From Tetmemena sp. SeJ-2015 (taxonomy: Eukaryota > Ciliophora > Spirotrichea > Sporadotrichida > Oxytrichidae), in contig JAJKFJ010021923.1 in the NCBI GenBank assembly GCA_027382625.1, positions 1 through 64,000 on the forward strand: a DNA stretch of 64,000 nt. Reading direction: 5' to 3'. The stretch's first letter is position 1. The number at the start of each line of letters is the position of its first letter. Both the position numbers and the translations under genes were made by a program. Shown here piece after piece: positions 22,674 to 33,002 of this stretch. Below the pieces are notes generated by a model that was not told the origin of the DNA, searched no databases, and saw only the letters and a list, made by a program, of their open reading frames with translations.

Positions 22674-25600
22674 TCATTCTATAATTCTTCTATAAAATAG
22701 CATATAAGCCTCACATTAAAGAACCTTATCCTCAGTAACCCTATCAACAAATGTATCGCTAAAGTAAAACCAGAGACTACTTTTTTCTTTGTATTCATAA
22801 TTTACGTAGGCAACATAGTGCCCTCCTCCTAAAGTACTTCCAGAATGGCTTATTACTCCATAAAGTCTGTAGCGGTATAAAGGATCCCAGGGCTCCTCAA
22901 CCTTTGCATTCTAATACTTAAGATAATATATTAAAAACGAAAAAACATTAAAATTACTAGTCAATAGTCTGCTTATCATCCTTCATTACTCTATGAATAA
23001 CAAATTCGTCCAAGTTTAGATCTCTTGGAAAAGCAACGTGCTTCGTATTTTTGTTGAAAGTGAAGCCAGAATGGGAAAATCGCTTCAAGTTGATGGCAAG
23101 AATATTTGGAGCATCCATCATCAGATGGCGCTTCAGAGCATAAGTCTTATGCCTTTTCTTATATGAATTAATTTAAATTAGTTATTTAATTTTCTTACTG
23201 TCAGGGTGCTTCTCTTTTGTGCAAAGATCACAAGGATGCATATTATTCCTATCAAAAAGCTTATCTACTCTAGAGTAGTATCGTAAGCAACCCTCTAGTG
23301 TAGAATCTTCAACTGGCTGTTCCTCCAGAGGTCTGGGCTCAAAGAAGATATATCAATATCATATTTTTATAATGAGTATACATTATATCTCTCATTTTGA
23401 TCTTCGAAATAAGGCAATCTATTTGCATCTGGCATAAGCTGAAATCTTCTGGTTTCGTCATATTTTAAAAACTGAATCTATTTAGCTCGGGTCTCTAATT
23501 CTGCCCTAGTAGGCTGATTAGCATTAATAGATGATGAAATGTCTGATTCAAATGTAAAATTGTAGATAGATGAGCAACGGGCTTTACTTTTTTAAATATT
23601 AGTAATTATGAACTTCTTCTTTGAGTAAAAGGTTAGGAGATGATTCAACTTTTGTAGCATCAGAGTCTCCTTCAGCTCCTATGCTGCCTCTCTTTTACAT
23701 AGCTGATTTCAAACTGAATTAGCCATTTTCATTTTTTTAAAGTTGTTGATCCACAGTCAGGATTGATTTGTTGTGAGCATCATTTTCTAGAATAGTTGAA
23801 GTTGCTGATAACATAGCCATCGCATGACTTTCATCTTTTGCAACGTTGTTTTGCTGAAAAGGATTGGAAAAACTGGTTTCTTGGGCTTCTTCCAGTTTTT
23901 GCTTGGCTATTGCTGCTCTCTGCTTGATTATAAAAGCTTTATTTACTGTCAACTAGTTTCCCTATAGACTAATATACAGAAGCATCATCTTCTTTAAAGC
24001 TTGAAGGTTTACTGCACTACTTTCAAACTGGGTTGAATGAGATTGGACTATTTTCCACTTCCGTTACTTCCAAAAGGTAGGTTTCTATAAGCATCACCAA
24101 CCATGAAAGAAGGACTCTTCGCTCCTTTAGTGCTTTTAGTTGGATCACCTTTAGACAAAAGACTTGAGTAGTTGTTTGAGGAAATGCCCTGAGCGCTGTT
24201 TATATTCAAGGTGATTAACTACTTCCCTAAATTATTCCCATTCGTATTTGCGACTTAGACAACTTCCTTCAATTGAGAAGGACGAATTTATCTCCATCTT
24301 ACTGCTTCTTCCAGTACCTGCTTTGCTCTAAATTCGAAGAATACCATGTTTAAATTAATTGAGAAATTCGAACAGAGTGAATAGAGTCTATTCCTTGAAT
24401 TACATACACATAAGAAATTTTAAAAAAACTTGAGAAGGGTTTTATGCAAATCTAACTTTCTAGTTTTGTTGATGATGACTACTATGATGAGAATGGTATA
24501 AAATTCCATTCGCTGCAACTCTCCCAGTACTATTCTCTCTAATATCACAACAATGTAAATATCAGGTATTCTCGGTTTCTTTCGCAAGCAACTCCTTAGT
24601 AGGGCTGACTATGTCACTCTTATCCCCTTTTGTGCTATGAGATGGTTAAACTGAGTTTGATTTGGCTGATCCTTTCTTGCCCTTGTCTTTCTTTTTGATA
24701 GTGCAAGAGCAAAACACTCTTTGAAAGAAACCAACCTTTGGTGTCCCTTAATTAGTAGTCTAAGCAGATTTCATGTTTTGAATATTAAACTATTGACTTG
24801 GCAGGCTGGGTTACTGGAAAGGATTTTTAAAGCTAATGTTTAATTGTACATCCATTTGCAGCTCTCTAACTCTCATTACTCTTAGACACTCCAAGCATGC
24901 GGTGGTGGTGAGATAGACTCCCCCAAAAACTTCCTCGATAAAGCTCTAAACTTCTCCTCTCAGTCTTTCCTCTTTAGTACGCTTGGATACTTGATCATGT
25001 TCTGCTTAGAGCATTTCGAATAAACTCATAAGTAGATCATGCGCATCTTGCTATTAGAAACCTTTAAAGCGTGGATTACGCTTGCAGATTTAAGGCATAG
25101 AGCTCTTTTGGATTGAAGACTGATTTCTACTGTCTGATGAATTCATTTAAATGAATGAAATGATTAGAATTAAATTGATGTCAAAGAAAAATCTTCTTAG
25201 AGCAAAGTAATTTAAATTTGGCTTAAATGTTTAAATTTTCTAAAGTTAATCGAATCTGGACCTTAATAAGGAAATTCCTAGTCTTTGGGTAGAACATAGC
25301 TTAAAATGAGACTTCTAGAGGCGTTAAGACATTAGAGAGTTGAATTTAAGAAGCATGTATTGCCAATATTTAAGATTCCTTTGTAGCACAATATTCTCGC
25401 CTAAATTTAATCCTCGCTCATTAATTCTAAAGCCCTATCCTCATCTGATAGCCTGGAATGTATGTCACTCATTCCAACACCTATCTAAAATATCTACGAC
25501 TCATTCTAAATACACTATATTGTGCAAATATTTAATTATTCTCTTTGATTGTAACCCTTTTATTGGTATTGTGACTCGCCTTACTGATGCTATCAAAGTA

Positions 25601-25948
25601 CTAGTTAAATCAATCATAAATTTAATAAATATTCTAAAAGTTATTTTTTCCTCCTTTTTGTCTATAGGAGGGATCTGGAGTGCGGTTATCAAAGCTCTTA
25701 AGTTACTTAATCATTTCTTTCTATTAGTCTTCAGTGCTTTTAATAAGTATTCCAGTTACTTTGCCTGCACTTTTTCCTTAGACGTTTGATTAGAGTGTTA
25801 GAATCCCCAGCTACTTCTTATCTCTGGTGGGACTATTAGATCTCTAAATACTCATCTCATTTCCTCCCAAAATTAATTACGACGGTGTCTGAGATTTGAT
25901 GGAGTGTTCTCTAAATATATTTTGCACCTCTTCCACAAATTTCTTCAT
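22674..25948 (-). CDS. ubiquitin-specific protease (USP/UBP, C19 peptidase)
   Basis: Thiol protease that removes ubiquitin from proteins. In order on the minus strand: a charged N-terminus from ATG 25948 (MKKFVEEVQNIFREHSIKSQ); the catalytic Cys box ILNIGNTCFLNSTLQCL near 25340-25390; the Gln/Asp box FKGFQQQDAHDLLMSLFEML near 25040; a CxxC pair (TACLECLRV) near 24890; a low-complexity insert; a second zinc-type CxxC (MHPCDLC) near 23235; LAINLKRFSHSGF; the His box HSGSTLGGGHYVAYV near 22830; and FSDTFVDRV. The stop TGA is at 22674-22676. Catalytic Cys and His and the downstream Asp are present, so the enzyme looks intact. The split zinc ribbon with a long insert suggests the larger USP subgroup (USP16/45-like is a guess). 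Three IESs are supported; remaining frame shifts near 23600 and 24000 are unresolved. Confidence 0.88.
22911..22956. other. IES in USP gene, pointer CTA (TAG on coding strand), 46 nt
   Basis: CTA at 22911-22913 and 22957-22959. Excision joins MKDDKQTID to QNAKVEEPWDP in frame. The insert also has GT and AG near its ends, but splicing it as an intron gives the wrong frame, so the pointer reading is preferred. Confidence 0.8.
23154..23189. other. probable IES in USP gene, pointer TTTTCTTA, 36 nt
   Basis: An 8-base repeat at 23154-23161 and 23190-23197 flanks an AT-only-looking insert between KEKHPDS and KKRHKTYAL. The length is a multiple of three and the insert holds no TGA, so frame alone does not prove excision; the long repeat and composition support it. 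Confidence 0.65.
23350..23384. other. IES in USP gene, pointer ATATC, 35 nt
   Basis: ATATC at 23350-23354 and 23385-23389. Excision on the minus strand joins FEDQNERY to IFFEPRPLEEQPVED; with the insert the frame is lost. Confidence 0.8.
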
Positions 25949-27398
25949 TGCTTTATACTCCTCTCTATTGCTTTCAAGATTAATTTATTTTAAAGAGTGT
26001 GTTTAATTACAAATTATGATATTTATGAATATAAATAGGGAGGTGAAATCGAGAAGATGTCAAATATATTATCATCCTTTTTATTTTTAATAGCCTACTA
26101 GATTAATGATGACTAAATTATATTAAATAAACCACAAATATGAGTTCGTAATGAATAAAAAGCTTGGAATCTTTTTTAAACTCAAATATTTTAGGTAGAA
26201 TATGAATGGATTAGAGAGATTGTTAAAAAGAGATGTATCAAAGATCTGATGGTTTAATTAATAAAGACATCTCTAAATTTATAACTGTCTTGATCTTTAA
26301 TTGAGTACTTTTGAGACTAACTACATCAGCTTTCATTTTCACTTTTTGTAAACAATCCTTATTTATTTTCAAACTTTTCCTCTTTTTAAACTATTCTTCC
26401 GCTAATTAAAATTCCTCATCTTCCTCTTCATCATCAATATCTTAAATATCTCTTCAAATATTTTTACTACTGCTATTGCTACTGCTATTACTACTATTAC
26501 TGCTGCTGTTAAATATATTGGTCAGAAAAAAAATAAAAAAATATTTTTACCTATGGGTTTCGAACTTAGGAGTAAAAATTCACTCATCTAGGCGTTAACC
26601 ATTTGAACATCAGGTCTTCAATCACAGTCTACTATTGAATTTATCTCAAATATCTCTTACCTCCGATTCTGTATTCGTATTCATCCTATATCAAGTTTTT
26701 TTTTTTAAATAAAATTTTTCTAAAAAGATCCAGACCTGGAGCATTGGTTATATCTTAGTTACAAGCAAGACAAAGCATATCTAAGTTTTGAGAATGAATG
26801 AATATGGAGTGCTAGTGAGAAAGGCTTATTTCTTTAGCTTCTTAATTTGAGTGATGCTACTGAATATGGTTTTATTCTAGAGAGCCACAGGAGTTATGCA
26901 AGCAGCTCAGACACACGTAACTTAAAATAATTAAACTTCCCTATGTGCTCTTATTTTTAATCAGATTTTCTATATCTACCAGCTGAGGGGATCAAAACAA
27001 TAAAGAAGAAAGAAAAAAGATCTTATTCTTAAAATTTAAAGCAATTAATAGTAAAAATTATATTCCAGAGCTCTCTTGCTATTTGTTCGAGGATTGAGTG
27101 AATCGGTTTAGGGGAGCACTGCTTTTGAACTTGCCTATCGAAGAAAAATTATTTAGTATTGAAATAATTTTAAATTAATATTTTTTTAATTTGAAATGAT
27201 CGATATAGAAAATATGTTGTAACCCATTATAATGACATTTATTTAGCAGAATGAACTCCATTTTAATTAACTTTACTTTACTTACTCAAAATATTAAAAT
27301 AAATTCATTTTTGCAAACTCTTTTCTTGCTTCTACGGCATGTCTTAAGATATAAAATAGCACATTATAAATGAAATTCACATAAGATTATCGAAGAAG
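25949..27398. other. AT-rich intergenic region
   Basis: No gene called. It holds a short run of ACTGCTATTGCTACTGCTATT-type trinucleotides near 26460-26510 and a weak tRNA-like string on the minus strand (26549-26615; see rejected items). Confidence 0.4.
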
Positions 27399-28149
27399 AT
27401 GAATATCATCTAGAGCACGAGTGTTTGCATTAGAAAATTCTTAAGAGGCCTAAGTGGTCAGCTTTTTGGTACATTCCATGAGTTACTCAGACAGTTCCGG
27501 CTCGCAATTACTACATATCAGGAACTTACTGCAAGGCGTTTAACCTAACTTATTTCTAAGCTCGTTTAGTTTCTCATCGATTTATTTAAAGATTCAATTA
27601 AAAGAGAGCGAGAATCGATGTTGAGCAGTTTGAAATGCTAGCATGCTTTGGTTTCCATTTCTAAAAAAGCTTTGGTAAGTATTCTAAACTATCAATAATT
27701 AAAATGATAACCAGATTTATACAAAATATATGAAAGAGAAAAGTCTAAAGCAAATTAAGCCATCAAAACACCTACTTTCTACTTAATTTATTCCTGAAAG
27801 CTATGTTAAGTTATAATTAGGATAAAATTATTGCTAAAATTATTTAAGCATTTATAGATAAAGAACTATTAGAAAAATGATAAAATTAATTTTTATAATA
27901 TTATTTTGGAAATTTATCTCAAAATAATCAAAAGAAAATCAACTCTTAGGAAATGTCAAACAAATATAACAACGAACTATAGAAGTTTTATTAAATTTGG
28001 TAAGAATAGCAATTTCTTATTTTTCAGGAAAAATTTACTTTATAAATCTATAATAAAGACTTAGATTAAAGTTTAAATTATTCAAATTTGAGGAGGGAAA
28101 ACTAAATTTTTATATCTCATTCACCATTCTTTATAAAATAAACTATTTT
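27399..28149 (+). CDS. hypothetical protein, two introns, 3' end uncertain
   Basis: ATG 27399 opens MNIIQSTSVCIRKFLRGLSG, then helical sequence (RLTQLISKLVQFLIDLFKD) to SKKAL. A GT-AG intron starting at about 27674 (GTAAGTATT to ATAACCAG) joins to IYTKYMKEKSLKQIKPSKH, and a second short intron near 28000-28027 (GTAAGAATAG to TTTTTCAG, 28 nt) joins to EKFTLQIYNKDLDQ. The frame stays open past 28150 into the antisense of the next gene, so the true end is not visible and the coordinate given is the boundary with that gene. No family recognised. Confidence 0.5.
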
Positions 28150-30328
28150 TCAGGTAGAATTTTCCTCTTCACTTAGATCTACACTTTAGTTCACTTCTTC
28201 CATATCTTTATTTCGATCAAATCTTAATTATTCAACCCTCATTTTTTTAAAAACACACTTTAATTTTGATTAATTATAAATTTCCAAGCCTAAGTGTAAT
28301 TGATTGCTCTTTTAATTCTATTTAAATTCTTATTCCCCTTCTTCTAATTGAGTCTGAACTTTATCTTTGAATTCATGCGGTGATTTGATGACAATCTGAT
28401 ATGGATTACTTACTCTTTTATTGGCTAACTTGGAAGAAATTTTGGAAGAAACAGAAGTTTTAATATCATTTTTGTAAGTAGTTTTCCTATTTTTTATAAT
28501 CCCCAAACTATTTCCTCGATCTCTGTTATCACTTTCTTCAAAATTAGTGAGCTATAATTAGCTGCCTTTGATAGAAGTATTCTCATTCCTTAAGAAGTTT
28601 TACTTGAGATATAGGGTTCAGATGCTTAACTCTCTAAGTCTATGAAAATTAAATCAATCGCTAATTTAAACCAATCTAATTTAAATTTCACCAACTTCAT
28701 CTCCTTCAAGAGCCTCATTACTCTAGGGCTTATTGAGTTTTGATCTTTATTAATAGTTTGACTACTTCGCTTACTCTTATTTTTTATACTAGCTTACTGC
28801 TCTATCTTTTAAATTTGGAGCAAATTAGGATTCTCTTAAAAATAAATATATTTCTTCTGTGGAAGTGTTGACTGAACTCAACCCTTTGGAGTTTTTCTCC
28901 AACTTTAAAGTGAATTGAGTAATCTTGGAATTATGATGAGATTTCATCTGTATTCTCCCCTAATCCTGCTAATAGTTACTATGTTGCAAAGTCTTTGCAA
29001 CTGTAAACATTCTATCTTTGGAACTACTCTAACTTTAATTTATCATGGACTCATTTTTGGAGCTTTGGCTCTATACTATATTGCTGTTTTCAATTCTTTC
29101 TTTGGATCTTTGCGATTTTAAGCTAGAACTTATGATAGAACTCTGCCTTACTTTATGTTAATCTAATATCTTTGGCTACTTTTTTTTAAATTAGAATAAA
29201 CACCTAACCATTTCTACTTCTAATAATTTTTATATAATTCATTTTGGCTACTTAGCTTAAAAAGAGGGACTTTGCTAGCCCTAAAATTAATTAGAAGCTT
29301 TGATTTGCTCTACTACGCCTGCTCTTTTGTGATAAGGAATAGGTGATCTATCTTTCTAAGAAGACTTTAATATTTATCCCTCTCTTCTTTAGACTCCACT
29401 AGCCTAATTATTGATAGCAGACTACTATATATCGAGTTTAGTTAGTCTCATCTAACTTGCCTTTATATTTTTATAAGCCTCTTACCCTAATTTAGTAGAT
29501 TTAATCACCTACTATTATTTGCTTTGCTACTATGGCTGCACTTTTAGTATTTTTTGACCTCCTAAGATATTTAAACTCTCTTTTTTCATCTTCCTGGTTG
29601 GGCTTTTTTAAAGATTCAAATTACTAGGCTTATCGTTTATCATTTTTATCTATAAATAGCGCCTCCAGTGATAGGCTATTTTAATCTGACTATCTATCAA
29701 AAGCTTATTTCTCAAATTGTAAAAGTATTGATAGTTTCTATTCAATTTAGAGTCTAGAACTTTTCTTGATAACTGCTTTTGTAGAATGTAGCCTCTCAAG
29801 TATTTCTCAAAATATTAAATTACAATTATAATTATAAAATAAATTTCTGAATGACAGTTGCTGAAATGTTTCTTTTTCTCTCTCTATCTCTAGGGAATAT
29901 CTTCAGCATCATTATTGCCTTATAATTTAAATAATTTTAATGAGTGAACCAAATAAGTTTTTTTTTTTATGAGATTATGCCTTCCAAAACTTTTAAATTT
30001 ATTTTGCAGCTCTTAATCTTTGACTTTAAACTCTTTGATATTTAATCCTACACATAATAGCTCTCAGATTCTTCTGCAAAGTAAGAGCAACATTTCTAAT
30101 TCTCATCTCTTTGACCTTAAGATCAAGCTTCATTTCCAATTAAATAAAATGAGAAATTAATGAGACTGAATATGCTGTAAGTTATACTTTCGAGATTCTT
30201 AGGGAGAGAGCCTTACTCCAAAATTATTGCGATATGAGTCTATTAACTCCTTTTTCTTTTCAGCTTCAATGTTTTATTAAATTATCTGCTGGGCCTTTTC
30301 TTTTCATCCTTTCTAGAGACATTTGCAT
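28150..30328 (-). CDS. IQ-motif-containing basic protein, hypothetical
   Basis: Start ATG 30328 (MQMSLERMK), then QQNIEAEKKKELIDSYRNNF, followed near 30000-30130 by MRIRNVALTLQKNLRAI and RLRAAKQIQKFWKAQS, the latter fitting an IQ-type calmodulin-binding helix. Long Gln/Ser/Lys-rich sequence follows (e.g. SSLKSQRSKERIENSN near 29080; MKSHHNSKITQFTLKLEKN at 28947), ending ANKRVSNPYQIVIKSPHEF to VDLSEEENST and TGA 28150-28152. Frame shifts coincide with homopolymers (A8 near 29182-29189; T5 near 29266-29270), and one AT-rich interval near 28640-28690 may be an IES. The plus strand of 28.9-29.8 kb also has long open frames that mimic membrane proteins; I regard those as antisense shadows. Confidence 0.55.
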
Positions 30329-32225
30329 TCTTTCCCTTCGAAGCGTGTGAGTGTGTAGTGAGTGATCTAAATAAGACTTAAATTCACTGGGTGTTGAGCT
30401 AAACTAGTCGAACTAAGTAGGCTATAGTCTAGAAATCAACGAAGTTTTAGATGCGTGATTCTTAGTAAATAAACTTTAAGAGGGACTATGGTTGAGAATA
30501 GCTTCAGAGGATTCATTTCGGTTCCTGCTATCATTTTATCTAGGAGAGAACAAATTATTCTTACTCAAATCAATTTTTGGAGTTTAAAGTAACAGAAAAG
30601 TTAGTCCGTGGTTGAGAATTAAAGTTACAGGAAAAATTATCTCTATATCTTTTTGGTGATACATTTAATGATCTAAAATTAGCAGGCTAACTCATTTATT
30701 CTAAAAGAGCGGGAACGTTAGGTTTTAAAATTGTATATTTAATGCTTAAAGAAATTTTATTATCAAGAAATTAAATATCTCCAGAAGAAAAATATTATTT
30801 TCGCTTTAAATTGTAATTTTATAAAGGTTTTGAGTGATTTGAGATTTCATTTTTGCTATTTTTATAGCGAGACTTTAATTAAACGGCAAGATTATCTTGC
30901 CCTTTTAAAGGCTTAAATTTAAGCAGATCCATGTCTTCAACTTTTTATGAGAATAGTGAATTAATCTTAAAGTTTTCTTGTTACTTATTGCTCTTCATTT
31001 GATATTTAAAAATTAATAACTTACATTTTTAATAGAAAATTAATTATAGATCTGAGTTTTTTATGACTGTTAAATTTGTATAATATCTTTTAGCAGGGCT
31101 TATTTTATCCAAATTGCTGACCCTTTATGATTTTTAAAACTGAGGCATATCACTTATGTTTTATATATCATCTAAATTAACTCAAAATTATAAATTATAA
31201 AATAAATTTCGAGACATATTCCTGGATTAAAAGCTCGGAAAGGAAAATTTGCTTTATAGATGAAAATTTAAGAAAAAACAGAAGTAGTAGGAATGGAAAT
31301 AACTTAGAAGTAAAACTGTATCGGTTAATTGTCTAACTACAAAAATCTTGTTCAAAATTTTCATTATAAGTAAGTCCTTTATTTGACGTCAAAAGTTAAA
31401 TAAATCAAATGAGGGTTGATTCATAATAAAAAATATCTCTTATTTCCTACTCAATATTAATCCTATTTAGGTTTATCTTATTATCTGGTATCAGTGGCAA
31501 ATGGAATTTTGATTCTTGATATAGCTTAGTTGTTTTATGGAGACCATACCTCTGGCAATTTTTGAGTTGTGTCCCGATTAAGCTGAAGAGATATAAATTA
31601 ATTTTACTGTGAGTTATTTGGGGATATCATAAATGTCCTTGACAAATCCTTTTTTATATTTAATTCTCCAAAAGCATGAGTGTGAGCATTCTAACTCTAA
31701 TTTTTTATGGTTTGCTCTTATAATGCGTTAGCTTATTAATTGAGGAGATGAAGACTGTTTTATTTTATCTACTTTATGAAATCCTATTTATTTCTAGAGG
31801 TCAAATTTAAAATAATAATCATCATCATTAAATTAAATGGGGATATTTTCAAATTAAAAGGGCTTTGAAAGTCTTTTTGATTTATAAAAGATGAGGAGGA
31901 TATCTAAAATGGGTCTTAGCTTTTTTAAAAATCTCTATTTGACTTTAGATCTGTCTTCATTTAAGTATTTTCTATAGAATCTATAATTAACTTTATAAAA
32001 GGCCTTTCAATTTTATTTTATTTTTCTCAAAACACGATAGAATCAACTTCTTATAACTTTAATTTAGACTTTAAAGAACTAGCTGTTAACAATCAATTAA
32101 GATTCTGTTGTTATAAATTGATGTGTGAGTATATTTATCAACTATTTACTTCTGGAAAATAGCAAACCTCATCTGCAAAATTGTCAGTCTACTTCCCTCA
32201 TTCCAAAATTGGAGTTAGATTTAAC
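30329..32225. other. AT-rich intergenic region
   Basis: No supported gene. A near-duplicate phrase (GGTTGAGAATAGCTTCAG near 30489 and GGTTGAGAATTAAAGTTACAG near 30612) and a few short open stretches are present, none with a clear start and partner segment. Confidence 0.35.
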
Positions 32226-32584
32226 TCAAAACTTGAAGGGAGGTGGGGAGTGAGATATATTGTCCTAATAAGCAGCTCTATCTGCACTCTTGTCTCTTCT
32301 AGGTGGAAGCATATCAGCGTAGAAAATTGGGCGCTGGGGCTGGGTCAGAGGTTTATCGCTGGGCAAGATGTCAACTTTCAATTTTTCGTAGTTAGGAATT
32401 GGCTATGCTTTGAAATTTCTCTTTCTCTCCAGCTCCTCTTCCTCCTTTCTCAGCTTCTCATTCATTTGCTGTTTCAAGAAAGGAAATATAAGAATATGTA
32501 TTATTATGTTGATGATAGGCACTTCGTCTTTCAGAATAGAGAGCGAACTCTTGCGGAATAGTTAAATTGTAGTCTTGCTTTCTT
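32226..32584 (-). CDS. inverted terminal MDS of the scrambled TPX2-like gene
   Basis: Carries the C-terminal end of the TPX2-like protein encoded at 33003-34744, but on the opposite strand and upstream of it. From the pointer at 32584 the minus strand reads RKQDYNLTIPQEFALYSER, then after a 43-nt IES MNEKLRKEEEELERKRNF, FKAQPIPNYEKL (a TPX2-type motif) and DKPLTQPQRP, ending FKF and TGA 32226-32228. The 10-base pointer AAGAAAGCAA at its 5' end (complement of 32575-32584) is identical to 34735-34744 at the end of the main segment, and joining there continues ILTKPRKQ to DYNLTIPQEF in frame. Confidence 0.85.
32467..32509. other. IES in inverted MDS, pointer TTG, 43 nt
   Basis: TTG at 32467-32469 and 32510-32512. 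Excision joins RRSAYHQ to MNEKLRKEEEE on the minus strand. Confidence 0.75.
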
Positions 32585-33002
32585 TACTTGCAAATTTAAT
32601 AGGAGTGGACCATAATTTAAGTGTAAGTTATAAATCAAATTTACTAAAGTCTTATATTCTCCTCCTATATAAAATACTTCTCATTTTACATAGCATAATC
32701 TAGCAATATATAGTTGTTTAATTGAAGTTTTCGATTCAGAGAATGAATTTCAGTCAGTAATCAGTAGTAAACCTCAAAAACCCTAACCAAATTGATTTCT
32801 CTTTCTCAGTAACTTCCATAATATCATCATCCTTTACTTTAGATGCAAATTAGGTTTAAACTAATCAGTTGGACGTGAGTTTCGCTCCATGTCAAGCCTC
32901 CTCTAGTTAATCTAAAATTTTGTGATTTCATTATTTAAATTGGAAGAGAAATTTTACTTGAACCCTCTAGATAGATCTACATACAGTGCTCTAGATTAGA
33001 CT

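Noticed and set aside
25340..25789. 149-codon plus-strand ORF
   Set aside because: Antisense to the USP catalytic Cys box region, which is unmistakable on the minus strand.
26455..26515. CTGCTATTG-type trinucleotide run as a CRISPR-like or regulatory array
   Set aside because: It is a short simple-sequence tract without spacers or regular long repeats.
26549..26615. tRNA-like string on the minus strand with GTTCGAAAC and a GGTTAACGCC box
   Set aside because: The T-stem and acceptor stem do not pair properly and no good cloverleaf forms; at most a decayed tRNA or tRNA-derived repeat.
28933..29810. Plus-strand membrane-protein-like ORFs
   Set aside because: They are T-rich antisense of an A/G-rich coding strand; the minus strand continues the IQ-motif protein through the same bases.
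32181..32561. 126-codon plus-strand ORF
   Set aside because: Antisense to the inverted TPX2-like segment supported by the 10-base pointer.
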